The notes under the pieces: generated by a model
Database searches by the model: none
What the model was told of the DNA's origin: nothing
The model's input: the letters and a program-made list of their open reading frames with translations, nothing else
Shown here: positions 25,766 to 39,465 of the stretch, piece after piece
How positions within the stretch are numbered: position 1 is the first letter of the stretch
Layout of the letters: each line of letters begins with the position of its first letter
Translations under genes and position numbers: made by a program
NCBI GenBank assembly: GCA_002104945.1
Contig: MCFH01000013.1
Coordinates: forward strand, 558,001-622,000
Origin: Piromyces finnis
Lineage: Eukaryota; Neocallimastigomycota; Neocallimastigomycetes; Neocallimastigales; Neocallimastigaceae
Length of the DNA: 64,000 bases
Reading direction: 5' to 3'

Positions 25766-26123
25766 CATTATTATTATTATTTCTTTTTATTTTTAACCTT
25801 ATTATTACTGTCTTTTTCTTTAAATATAAAAATTATCATTTTTATCAAGTTTTAATTTTTTTTTTTTTTTATTTTTTTATTTATAAATTATTCTTATTAG
25901 TGTAAATGGATATATAAATTGAAAAAAAAAAAAAAAAGAGATAAAAAATCAAAGATCAAAAAAAATAAATTAATAAAATATAAAACTATGAAAATGTTTA
26001 TGAAATGTGTTTTTAAATGGGTATATACAAATTTAGAATTTATCTGATATAAAAACTTATTTAACTATTAATAAAACGAAAATAAATAAAGAATGTATAA
26101 ATATATTATTTATATTAAATAAA
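25048..26123. other. intergenic between RhoGEF 5' end and giant coiled-coil 3' end
   Basis: AT-rich, with A runs at about 25220-25300 and a long TTA repeat (25678-25782). Open frames across the repeat encode only poly-Leu or poly-Tyr and are not genes. Includes the promoter of the RhoGEF gene. Confidence 0.65.
25678..25782 (+). repeat. TTA trinucleotide repeat
   Basis: About 105 bp of TTA units with two TCA interruptions, intergenic. Confidence 0.95.
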
Positions 26124-29100
26124 TCATGTTAAATTATTTGGTTTTTGTTTTATAATTTTTGAAAACATATCTTTTAACATTATAATGCTATTACTTGGAT
26201 TACTTTTTAATATACTTTTTTCTAGAGTAGAATTATTTTGCTTTAAATTCGACTCATTATTATTTGAAATACTTTTTTCTTTATTACAAATACTATTGTT
26301 ATTTTTATTATTTAATAAAATTTGATTATTATTAATGCTATTATCACTTTTCTTCTCTTTCTCTAGTGTGTTATCTTTATTATCCTGTACTACTTTTTTT
26401 TCTTGATTATGATATAGAGAATTTTGTTCTATAGAATAGTCATCGGAAGATGTTGACCAGAATGTCATGTCCATTAATAATGATTCTGATGGATTATTTA
26501 TATTTAAATTGTCATTAATAAAACAACTACTACCTAAGCTTTGATTTCCTTTTAATTTACTATTATTAAAACTTAAACTAACATCATTCAATATTTCAAT
26601 TTTATTACTGTTTAAACTTAATAAATCCTCTGAAGAATTCGAATGAATATTACTTATTTCCTCATTTAATTTATCATATTGTTTAATAATTAATGAAAAT
26701 TCGTTTGCAATCTTTGATGTCATTTTTTCATTTGACTTCTCTGTATTCTTTAATTTTTGTTGAAGAAAACGGTTTGCATTATTTTGGTGCTTAAGATTAT
26801 TTTTTAATTTTTCAATCTTTAATTCCAAATCACTCCTTTCATCAGGTATTATAAATTTAATATTTTTCATTTCTTGATCAAGTCTGTTTTTCGATTCTGA
26901 TAATTTTTCTAGGACTTCTTTTAAGTGCTTTTTATAATCTTCATCATCATTATTCATTACATGGCCATCTATCTTTTCTTGGAATAGATAGTCTTTTGCA
27001 TCAATAATTACATTAATGTCATCCAATAATTTTTTATATATTCTTTCTTTTGAAGAATAGGATGAGAATTTATTCTTTATGAAATCAATAAATGTTTTTA
27101 CAAACATTTCATTATTTATCTTCTTCGGATCATTGATTGGTATTTTATATTCGATTGAAAATTCTTTCAATAAGTTAATGACATTTAATAAATTATCTTT
27201 TTCAAATTTTATTGATCTAACTTTATTGTATTGATTTTGGATATAATTATATTTTTTAGTATATTCGTCAACTTTATTTTTGTTTTCTTCATTAATCATT
27301 TTAATTCTATTAAACTGCTCTCGCATAAAGTCATATTTCTTCTTGAGAATAGTATATTTATTAGAATTATCATCATCTGTAATATTTCCCGAGTTATTAC
27401 TTTGTAATGTGCTGTTGGATTTTGACAATGTTATTTGCATAGAATTCTCTGGTTCATCTTTATTCTTAATTTTTAATTTTTCTGCTAAATCCTGATTTTC
27501 ATAATTTAATAAATTAACATTTCCTTGGTAGAATTGTACTTGTTGTGCAAGATCATTATTTTTTGATATTAATTCATTTATTTTATTATCATTATTTTTT
27601 TTGTAATCCTCATAATTATTTTTCAATTCTTCATACTTTTTCACTTGATTTTCTAATCGACTCCAGGCAGAATTGCTATTATTCCGTAAGAAGTTAATTT
27701 CAGCATTTGATTTATTAAGCTTATCAATGTTTTTCAATTGTTCTTCTTTTAATACTAATATTTGATCATTTAAAGAATTACGTTGTTCTATTAATGAACT
27801 GATCTCATCGGTTAATAGTTGGATATCATTTTTATACATTATTTCATTAGTAATTTCTTCTTCAATATCTACTTTATTATCAGAGGTTAGTCTATTTACT
27901 GAATTTACTAGTTCATTGATATTTAAGGATATATTTTTACTTTTATTGATGACATCACTAATTTTTTTCTCCATTTTGTATTCTTGTTGATTTCCTACTT
28001 CATTATTTATATTTGAAAGGATACTTAAAAAGTTATTGAAATTATTTTTCAATGCATTCAATTTATTATTGACATCAATATATCTTGATTTATCATACAT
28101 TTCCTTGGTGGGCTTTTTATTTTCAATATCATTTAATTTTTTCTTTAATATTTCATATTTTTCAACTAATTCATCATTTTTCCTTAAAGCTTCTTGATAC
28201 TTGTTATGATTTTCAATTTCGTTTATTCTATTTTCTACAAAATATTTTACTTCTTTTACTATACTTTTTATTTTATTAATAAACTCATCAATACTATATT
28301 TACATTGATTAGACTGATGACTGTTAGAATTTTCAAATGAATCGAAAAATTCATAATACTTTTGAATATCAAATCCATTACATATGGAAGAAGGAAGCTC
28401 TATTAAGAAGATATTTAAAGCATCTTTTGTTTTTATGAGAATTTCTTTTATGTAGTGGTTATTAATATATGATTCTCCAGTAATAATAATTTTATTTTTA
28501 TATTTTTCTAATTCATTTAAATCATTACTGATATCATTTAATTTTTGATTTAAAACATTCTGTTTTTCTTTGATATTTGTCATGTTCTCATATATATACT
28601 TATTTATATCATTCTTATACTGATTTGTTTGGTTTAATATGTTTATTTTTTCATTTAATGAATTAATAACAACATTTTGAACTGAATCATTTATCATATC
28701 ATCCAACATGTAATCCCCAACTTTATTAATATTTCTAATGATTTTTTGATTATTTGAAATTGGTTTATTATTGATTTCTTGTAATTCTTTTTTCATATTT
28801 TCAATTTGTTCTGATAAAGTATCTGATAATTTCTTATAGTGATCTAGATTATTGACTGTATCTTTATATTTACTTGAAAGTTCAGTGAAGTTATTTTGAA
28901 TGGTATCAAAAAACCCTTTTAAATCTTCCATATCTATATGTAATGAATATTTAATTTAATAATATATAAAAATTAATTTTAAAAAATTATATACATATAT
29001 ATTTATAAATATTATATTCTCTTACCATTTATATTTTCAAATTCGGTTTCTTTTAAATCTTGATTTATTTCAATATCCATATTAATTGACTTTATATTTT

Positions 29101-32100
29101 TGTTTAAAGTATTTAATAAATTAGTGATGGCCAAATTTTCTTTTATTTTCTTATTTTTTAACTCTTCTAATTTTTGCATAGTTTCTTTATACAATTTTTT
29201 ATCTTTACTAGAATTATTTTTAAGTCCATTGACACTTTCTTTTAATTTTTTATTTTCATTTTGAAGAATTGATTCTAATTTATTTTTATTTTCGTTAATT
29301 ATTTTTATCTCATTCTTCAACCTTTTGCATTCTTCTTCTCTTTCAATTAATTCATTTTTATTTACCATATTGATTTTATTTTCTTCCAGTTGAGATTCTA
29401 AATTAAGAATCTTTGATTTAAATTCAAATTTTTCTCTTGAAATTTTTTCCATTTGGGAAATAAGTTCTTTGTATTTTCGATTTAATTGATTGTGTGATTC
29501 ATTCATTTCTTTAATTTTATCTTCTTGTTCCTTAATATTATTTTCTACATAATTTTTTGATTGAGATACCTGTAATTCAAGAGATTTCTTCTCACTATTT
29601 AATGTATCAATTTGACGGTTTAATTGTTTCTGGATTTGTTTTAATTGCAATGTTTTCTCGTTAAGCTGCAAAGATAATTGATCTTTTTCAGTTATTACAT
29701 TTTTTAATTTTTCTTCTAAAATATTTATTTCTTTTTCAAAATGATTTTTTTCTTGATGTGTAAGTTCAATTTGATGATTGATATCTTTTAATTGTTGATT
29801 TAAATCATTAATTTTATTTTGATGATCTTTCTCGATTTTTAATAATTTTAGTTTTAATTCCTTATTTTCATTACTAATTTTATTTGCTTTATTAGTCAAA
29901 TCATTCTTTTCAGTTTCCGACTTTTCAAAATGTTCGGTTAACTCGTTAACTAATACATCTCTACTAATATTTATTCCTGATAATTCTTCTTTTAGATTTT
30001 TATTTTCCTCCATTAATGCTTTATTAGAATTTTTAATTTCTTCAATTGAACTTTCATAAGTTTGGATAGATTTTTCCTTTTCATTTTTTAATGAATTGTA
30101 TTGTTCATTCAAGTCTTTAATTTTATTCTCTTGAATTTTATATTGTTTATTTGAGTTAATTAGTTTTTGTTCAAGTTCCTCTAATGATTTTGATTTTTCT
30201 TCATAATCTTGTTTTAATTTTAAATATTTTTCTTCAAAAGAATTTCTTTCATCTAACACACTAACATATCTATTCTCGAGAAGATCAGTGTCTTTTGACA
30301 TTTTATCTTTATATTGTTCAATTATGTTCATACAATTGGTTAAATCAAGTTTTAGTGAATCACGATGCTGTTTAATTGCTGTTAATTCTATACCTAAACA
30401 TGATAATGTAGTTTTTAACTGATCCATTTGCTTATCTGATAAATCTTTTGCCGATTTTAATGAAGCTTCTAAAGAATTTTTTTCTTCATTTAAAATATTT
30501 ATTTTTTTAATTAATTCTTCTACATCTACATTACTTTCATCTTTTCTATATTTTAATTCTTTTTCTTGATTTTTTATTATATCAATTAATTTGGTAACAT
30601 CAACGCTAATATCCTCTATTTGTTGATTAACATTATTGCTAGAGTTTAATCTATTCTTTGGCTTTTTAGAATAAGATGATATTTTATTTTGGACTTCAAA
30701 AAGTAAAGAGCTAATTTCATTAAATCTTATATTAGTATTTTTAATCATTTCTTCAACTTCAACACCTGCATCATCATTATTTATTTTTATATTATTTAAT
30801 CTTGAATTGTAAGTAGAAATTTCCTTAATTGAATTTTCCAAAGTAACAATTCTTTTCTGGCTTTCGTTTAATTCCATTTCTAAAAGATACTTTGATTTTT
30901 TGATGTTGTCAATTTCATTTTCATAATTTTCGATATTTTTGGAATAATCACGATCTTTTTCTTTCATTTCATTTATAATGTGATTGTATTTAACTTTTAA
31001 TTCTTCATAAGATTTATTTGATTTTTCTAATTGTTCGTTTAATTCATCTACTTGAGAATTAATATTATTTATTTTATTGTTATAAGATGCTGTTTCATCT
31101 TTAAGTTTTAAGGCATATGAATCTCTTTCATTTGTAATAAAGTTGATTTGACTTTGAATAGTACTGATTTGTTCTTGTAGTCTATTTCTTTCTTCATTTA
31201 TATCATTATTGTCATTCCTCATTTTATTTATTTCTTCTTCGTAAGCTTTAACTTTAGTAATTAAATTATTTAATTTATTTTCGTTTTCTTCTTTCATTTT
31301 ACCAAAGGTAATTTGTGATTTTTCAACTGACTGCTTAATACTATCGCGTTCTTCAATTAATTCATTTATATTTTTTGTCAATTTTTCAACTTCATTTTTA
31401 TATTGAGTCTCTGTTTTATCCCATTCTAATTGCTTCTCATTTAATTTCTCATTTAATTCTATTTTATCTTTTGCTAAATCCTCGATTTTTGTTTGCATAT
31501 CATTTGATTTTTCAGTTAAAATTTTAAGTCTCTTTTCAAATTCAACTTTTTGAGATTCAATTTCAAATTCTTTAGATGAAGTTTGAGCAAACATTGTAGC
31601 CAATTCTTTTTCAAGATAAATAATTTTTTCGTTTAGTTCTATTTTTTGTTTTTCATTATCTTGTAATGAATTTGTTAATTTCGTAAATAATGAATGTCTA
31701 TCATCAATAATATTAGAAAGACCTTCACATAAAGATATAATTTGTGTATCTAATTCTTCTGGAATTGTTTCAATGTTTCCTAATGATTCTCTTGTTCTTT
31801 TTACATTAATTAATTTATTACATATTATTGATATTTCCTTTTCAAATTGTTCTTGCTGATTTTGATAGAATGATAGATTTTCTTTATTATTTAAATCCAA
31901 ATTACTAAGTAATGAATTATTAACATTTAAATTTACTGGTATTTCATTTAATAATTTAGCATTTTTATATATGCTGTTTTCGGTATTACTTTCAATTGTA
32001 TTATTATTATTATTATTATTATTATTACTCAATGATTCTATTATTTATTAAATAATAATAATAATAATAAAAAAAAAGTTAGCAAATCATTTATTTTCAA

Positions 32101-35100
32101 TGATATAAGAAATTTTTATTTAATATAATTTTATTAATATTATTAATAAATATAAAATTACCTTGATTATTAAAATCCTCCTTCATCAAATCACCGTTAA
32201 TAATTACTTGACTCTTATTAATATCATCTTTAATTGAAATTTCGTTTTCATTAGAATAATCATTTTTATTAATGCTTTTATTTAATTTATCGGTAGATTC
32301 AAATTCTTTAATTTTATTTTTAGTTTTTTGATCAATTTCTTCAAATAAAAAAATAAAATCATTTAATTTGTTTACAATTTCATTTAATTCAGAGTTAATT
32401 TTGATATGTTCCTGTTGTTCTGAATCTAATACAAAAATCTGATTTGCTACTGAAATTACATTTTTTTCGTATACTTCCGTTAATTCATTAATTTTACTTA
32501 AAAGATCCTTTTTAGAATATTCCACTTTCATTTTTTCAAGGCTTATATATTCATTTTCTATTTCTTTAGCTGTAGTGTTTAATGATTCATTTTCTTCAGA
32601 AGATTGTTTTTTAATTGTATCCATATCACTGTTTAATTCATCTTGCTGTTCTTTTATTTTTATTATTAATGATTTTAAATCATTTTCTTCTTGTATTGTT
32701 TCTTCACTCGATTCCATAGTTTTTAAATCATTTAATCGTTTTGCAATTGCTGATAATTGTATATCTAATTGATTATTTTCTAAATCATATTGTTTATGTA
32801 TGTTTAATAAAGCATTATTTAATTGTGCCTTTTGCCTATTGATATCATATAATTTTATTTCAATAATATATAACTTTTCATTGAGTATTTTTTTGTTATT
32901 CTTTTTATTAATAATTTGGTTATATAATGATTCAATTTGATCTTTCAAGGATTGCAATTTTTGAAGTTGAGTTTCCAATGGTATATTAAAATTATTTGAA
33001 TAACTAACCATATGTTCCAATTGATTTCCTATTTTAACATATTTTTCTTTATTATCGGTGAAAGAAGTACATAAATTTTGGTATTGCTGTATTAATGCTT
33101 TATTGTCAATATTATTTTCAATATTTTTATCAATTAAATCTTTTTTATTGGATTGAATGTCACAGACTGATTTAAAATTATTGTTAATTGTAATCGCTTC
33201 TTTTTTTAGATTGTTAATTGATATTATTATATTTTTTGACTTTTCTTCTTCTTCATGATAACTTTTATTGATATTATTCTTTTTATTATTAATAATATAA
33301 ATAAACTTATTCAATTTATTTTGTTTAGTTATGTATTTTTGTTCAATGATATTTGCTTCTTCACTTACTGACATTTCATTTAATTTTGTTAAAGGTAATT
33401 CCACATTATCATTATTATTATCAGCTGAATTTATGTCGTCTAGTTGTTTTTCAATATCTTTTTTTTGAGGTGTTGATTGATAGATATAATCATTTTTGTT
33501 ATCATCATTAGCATTTATTTTACTGGATTCCATAATATCAATACTATTTTTCTTATTTTCGGGTAAACTTTTAGTGTTGAAAGTTGGTATTGAAGTATCA
33601 AACGTTTGATTTAAATTATTAAAGTCAAAACTTATGTTATGCTGATTTATATTATCTGAAATAAAAGACAGAAAACTTATATTGTTTTTATTCATATTAA
33701 CGGTGGTATTAGTATTGCTATCATTTGAATTAACTGGATATAGATTATTTTCTTTTGAATGAGGTAAATCAAATTGAGATGATGCTAAATTTAAGCTAAT
33801 TATAGATTTATCATTGATATTGAAATAATCATCATAAAATGGCTTTGCTTTTATTATAACATCAATATAACTATCGTCTAGTTCATTTCTATAATTAATA
33901 ATATCAGATTGAACTACTTGTTCATAATTTTTAATTATTTCAAATTTTATTTTTGTAGAAACTAGTTCTTCTTTTAAAGTTAAAGACCTATAATTATATT
34001 TTTCTTCAACCCTATTTAATCGTTTAATTTCACATTCAAATAGTTTTTGCTTTTCCATATATGCTAATACATCTTGTTCCAATGGTTGAAATTTTAAGGA
34101 TAATAAGTATTCATCTTTTTCTGAGAGTTTACTATTTGTACCTGACGGGCGATATTCATTTTCAAGATCATTTATTTTTTGTAATAACTCTTTTAATTTA
34201 TTTTCAATAACATTTTTTTGATAAGCATAGTTTTCTTTTTGTGGAGCTAGATCCTTGGTAAATGACGAAAATTCTTTTTGCGTATCTTCATAGTTTTTTT
34301 GTAAATTTTCTATTTGAACTATTATATTTTCTTTTTGGTTATCAATTAGTTCAAAAGAAGATAATTGAATATCTTGTTTAAATAACTCAATAAATTTTTT
34401 TTCAATAGTTCTTCGTGTTTTAATAGAATAAATTAATAATTTTAAATATGAAATAAATTCCATATATTTATCTTTATTTAAATCAATTGAAAAAAAATCA
34501 ACTAAAAATATATTTATTTTATAATACAATGCCAATTCTAGTTTGATATGTAAAAATATAATTGAATAGATTTCTGTTCTATATATGGCAATTTGTTTTT
34601 CTATATTGGTTTGTTTTTGTCTTAATTCTAATGTTTTTGCGAATAAGTCTCTTTCAATACTATCTTGTGTTTCCAAATAAGTAATTCTTGATTTGTTTAG
34701 TTTAAATATTTGTCTATTATTATTAAGAAATAAATTTTGAAGTTGATCTAATTCTTTTAAGTTTGTTATTTTTTCTTCAGTTTCTACAACTTTAAATGAG
34801 CTATTATTAGCATTTTCTTGATTGTTACTGATTTCATTTAGAGTATTAATTTTATCTTCCAATTCTTGTTGTTTTGAATTTAGATCATTTATATTTTCTC
34901 TAATTTCATCAATTTTAATATCAAATGATTCATATTCTTCATTTGATTTTATTATTATATTTTGTAATTCTGTTAACAGACCATTTCTTTTTATAATATT
35001 TTCAGAATAATTATTAATTTGCATTTTTATTTGGTTATCATAATTTTCTATTTCAGTTTTTGCTATATCTATGTTATAATTTTTTATATCATCTAAATTA

Positions 35101-36622
35101 ATTGGCCATTCATATTTTAATTTGCTTTCGATATCAATACGTTGATTTATAAGATTTTTTAAAGTATCAATAAATCTAGCATTATCAAAACTACTTTGCT
35201 TAATATTATCATTAATGTCATTATTATTTTTAACCGAATTTCTATTAAGTAAATCCATACTTAAATCTTGATTATTGATAATATTATCAATAATACTTTC
35301 ATTTGAATTTATGCTTTTCACTTCTGTAAATGACTTATTATTATGTATTATTTCCATAATTTCACTATTTTTAAACTCTTTATTAATATATGGATTAATA
35401 CTTATAATATTTTTAAGCCCTTTTAAATTATATATTATTCTCCAAATATCATATTCTACTGTTCCTTGTGTAATTGCTTCTTTATTTAAATCCATTGATT
35501 TTGTATCCAATATAGAATTTATGCTAATATAAGGAATTGTTAAATTACCATTAGAAATGTCCTTTCCATTACTTATTATTTTTATACATTCACCATTTTT
35601 AATATTATAAACTTTTCCTGAATTTCTTTTTGTTATAACATATAAATAACCCGACTCAATCCATATTGAGAATAAATTAATACCATCATCAAATTTATTA
35701 TTTGCTGTTTGTTTATTTTTATTAATATAAAAAACGTAATAATGATAATAATATAATATATAGCAATAATAGTAATAAAGATGATAATAATATAATATAT
35801 AATAATAATAGTAATAATAATGATAATATTAATAATGACATTAATATTAATAATGTATATGTTATTAATATGAAAACTTTAAATAATATTTATTATATAT
35901 TTTTAAATACCAAAGATTGAGGAAATAGCGATGATTTCTATCATATATAAAATAATTATAATTTTAAAAAAATTTAAATGTTAATAATAAATTAGTCTAT
36001 ATATATTCATTCATATTTTAGAAATATATTACCTTGGATATCATTTTTTTGTTCTTTTTGATTAATTGATAATATATTTATTAGTTTAATAATTTCTTGA
36101 TTATCTTTTAAATGAGAAATTATATTTTGAAATAGAATGACTATATTTTCAAATTGGAGATCTATTTGCTCATTTAATGATTTATCTTTTTCATTAATTT
36201 GATTATTTTGTATACTTAATAATATTTCTTTTAAACTTTTATTTATAGTCTTTATAACATTATTACATATAATAATATATTTATTTGTTAAAAATATATA
36301 TGCTTTATTCAATACTTTTAAATTTTCAATATACTTTTGAAAAGTTTGTAGAACTTTTAAATTTTTTTGAAAATATTCATTTATCTTTAAATTTTTATTT
36401 AAAAAGATTGTAATAAATTTAAATTTTAGTAAAAATATAACTAATTAAAATTTTATGAATGTACTATGCTAATTAATACAATACCTTTTCATTTTGAATA
36501 TTTGATAATTGAAGAAAATTATTCAATATTTTTTCATTAATTTTTTCTATATGATCATGACCTTTTAATAAAAGATTTATTTCTTTTGATATTAATATTA
36601 TATCATTTATTTCTGTTTTCAT
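26124..36622 (-). CDS. giant coiled-coil protein (about 3,293 aa)
   Basis: Structural-type protein, family not recognised. Exons 36485-36622, 36033-36384, 35911-35937 (27 nt), 32162-35704, 29026-32037 and 26124-28933; all phases join, so three long open frames are one gene. Most of the chain is heptad-rich with Glu, Lys, Asn, Leu and Ile and almost no Pro or Trp, predicting long coiled coils from about residue 200 to 3,150. A short non-coil region near residues 165-240 (FDDGINLFSIWIESGYLYVI) looks globular. An Asn run (nine residues) starts the fifth exon. The C-terminus is Ser/Asn-rich. Start: ATG 36620-36622, MKTEINDIILISKEINLLLK; nothing coding was seen upstream. Length and make-up are like rootlet, spindle-pole or golgin tethers. 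It lies next to a second coiled-coil gene on the same strand. Confidence 0.8.
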
Positions 36623-37323
<701 letters not shown>

Positions 37324-39123
37324 TTATCTACTTTTTTTAATTAATTTTTTAATTTCTATTAAAGTTTCTGATAATTTATGGATTTTATCATCATCTTTAG
37401 ATTTCCATACCAAATCATCTATTTCAGTGATAAACTATATTTTTGATAAATGAATATTTTTAAAAAAAAATGAATAAAAACATATAAATATATAACAAAA
37501 CATATTAATAATATCGTTATATATAAATGTTACATTTTGCATTTGCGGTACTGCTTTTATTGTTAATTCCACATTCTTCAAATTCGTTTTTATATTGGAA
37601 AAATCTTTTATTTTTAAATGATTGCATATATACTTAATAATGTATGAAAAAAAAAAAAGTTAATTTTCTTAAACGTGAAATAATTTTTATATTTTAATAT
37701 GAAGAATCGCATACGTAAAGAACATGTCTACATTCATCATCTGTAAGTATATTAAAATAATTGTCATTTAAATATTTATTTTCTAATTTTATGGTGTTTA
37801 TTGGAGCTAATGTATATGTAAAAATCAGTTACTTAAAATAAATAAGCATTATATATATATATTAACATTATAAATTATTATTGTTATTTACTTTTATTTT
37901 CTTTTTCTAAATTTGTTAAAATTACTTTTTGTTTCAAGGTTTCGTTGTCATTTTTTAATTTTTCTATTTTTTTACTTAATTGCTTTTAAATATTCATAAA
38001 TTAATATTAGTTTAAAGTAAATTATAAATATTAAAATAACAATTATATAAATTATTTTTTTTAAAAATAAAAATATACAATCATTAATTCTTGTAATTTT
38101 TCTAATGTAATTTGTTGCTCTGGATTTAATTTCAAATGTGTATCTATGTATCCACTTTTAAAATAGTTTTAAAATTTAATATTGTATCAATGTATTAAAA
38201 AAATAAAATAAAATAAGAAAAATAAATAGTTCTGAAATTACTTATCAAGTATTGTTCTTTTTTCTTCATTCTCCATTTTTGTTTCTTTTAGTAAGAGTTT
38301 TAACTTTTCATTTTCTTCTTGTAGTACTTGATTCTTTAAATGTTTTTTCATATAAAAAAGGGAGTTAGCTTGTTTTTGATTAATTGAGTTATCATTACTC
38401 TTATAATATATATTTAAACAATACTTTATGTTTTTCCTCTATTAATTCTTTTTTCAATTGGATTATATTGCTTTTTAATATATAATCAGCATTATCTGTT
38501 AACAGCTCATCTTCTAAATTATAATTAATTTCTACGTTTTAGTAATATATTTGAATTGCCATTAATTAAAAGAGTAATGAAATATACAAAATTAACTAAA
38601 TTATTAAAAATATTAATTTACCATTTGCATTTAATGCTTTTTTATACTTATCTTCTTTAAAATATATATAGTCGTCCAATTCTATTTCGCTCTTTATTTT
38701 AAAAAGAATAAATTAATAAATAACATATCTCTTTATACTTCATATTCTATATTTTTATTTTTGTATATTATATTATTCTCATGTACTTTTCTTTTGAAAG
38801 TATCTCCTTCATAGGTTGAGGTATCTAACTCTTTTCTTAATTCTGAATAATTAATATTGTTATTTATTTCTGAGTCATTTAATAAGTATTTTACATAATC
38901 GAGCGTTGAATTTCCTATTTATTAATATGAATAAATAATATAAAAAGCATTTTAATGAATTAGTTATTTAGTGTATATAATAATATTCTATACAAAATTT
39001 TCTATTACCATTAAATGTAGTTTTTTCTATTGATTGTTCTTTTTCACTTTTTTGTGTATAAATTTCATTTTCATTTTCTCTTTTATAGTCTTCTTGTTTT
39101 ATATAATTATCAATATTATTCAT
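37324..39123 (-). CDS. coiled-coil protein, possibly centrosomal (CEP70-like)
   Basis: 326 aa from ten small exons: 39009-39123, 38787-38914, 38622-38691, 38425-38531, 38242-38333, 38079-38154, 37892-37982, 37715-37806, 37534-37632, 37324-37434; every phase matches. The middle (about residues 130-215) is coiled coil (LQEENEKLKLLLKETKMENE; SKKIEKLKNDNETLKQK). The last about 100 residues form a helical region, DDECRHVLYYICNHLKIKDF then ELTIKAVPQMQNFITEIDD, that recalls the C-terminal part of basal-body or centrosome proteins such as CEP70; this is only a resemblance. It is divergently arranged with the EST1/SMG gene, 342 bp between ATGs, and followed on the same strand by the giant coiled-coil gene. 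Confidence 0.75.
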
Positions 39124-39465
39124 TTTAATGTTTATATTATTTCTAGTTTTGACTTTTTTTTTTTATGAAAAATATATTAAAATATTTGTTACTTTTTTAA
39201 AAAATTACAAAAATGTTAAAATATTAATTTTATTAATTAATAACTATAATTTTCTATATATATATTTTTATTTTTTTAAAAAAAATATATATATAGAAAA
39301 TTAAATAAAATATTTTCATTTAAATTATAAAGTTTTTTCTTATTAAAAAAAAGAAAAAAAAAAAAAAATTAGAAAATAAAAGGATTATATTATAAATCTT
39401 TATATTTATTTTAATGATATTCTTTATATATTAAAATAATACATTTAAACAATATCAATTTAAAA
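39124..39465. promoter_or_regulatory. divergent promoter region with perfect inverted repeat
   Basis: 342 bp between the ATGs of two divergent genes. It contains a 23-bp perfect inverted repeat (see the repeat entry) and an A run at about 39350-39368. Confidence 0.45.
39247..39303. repeat. 23-bp perfect inverted repeat, 11-nt spacer
   Basis: Left arm 39247-39269 (TAATTTTC then five TA units then five T); right arm 39281-39303 is its exact reverse complement. The non-TA ends of the arms (TAATTTTC and GAAAATTA) match too, so it is more than a TA run. Confidence 0.9.

Noticed and set aside
26124-35510. Three separate coiled-coil genes
   Set aside because: The three long frames join in phase through good introns (32038-32161 and 28934-29025), and the apparent start at 35510 is a TTG codon inside a longer exon.
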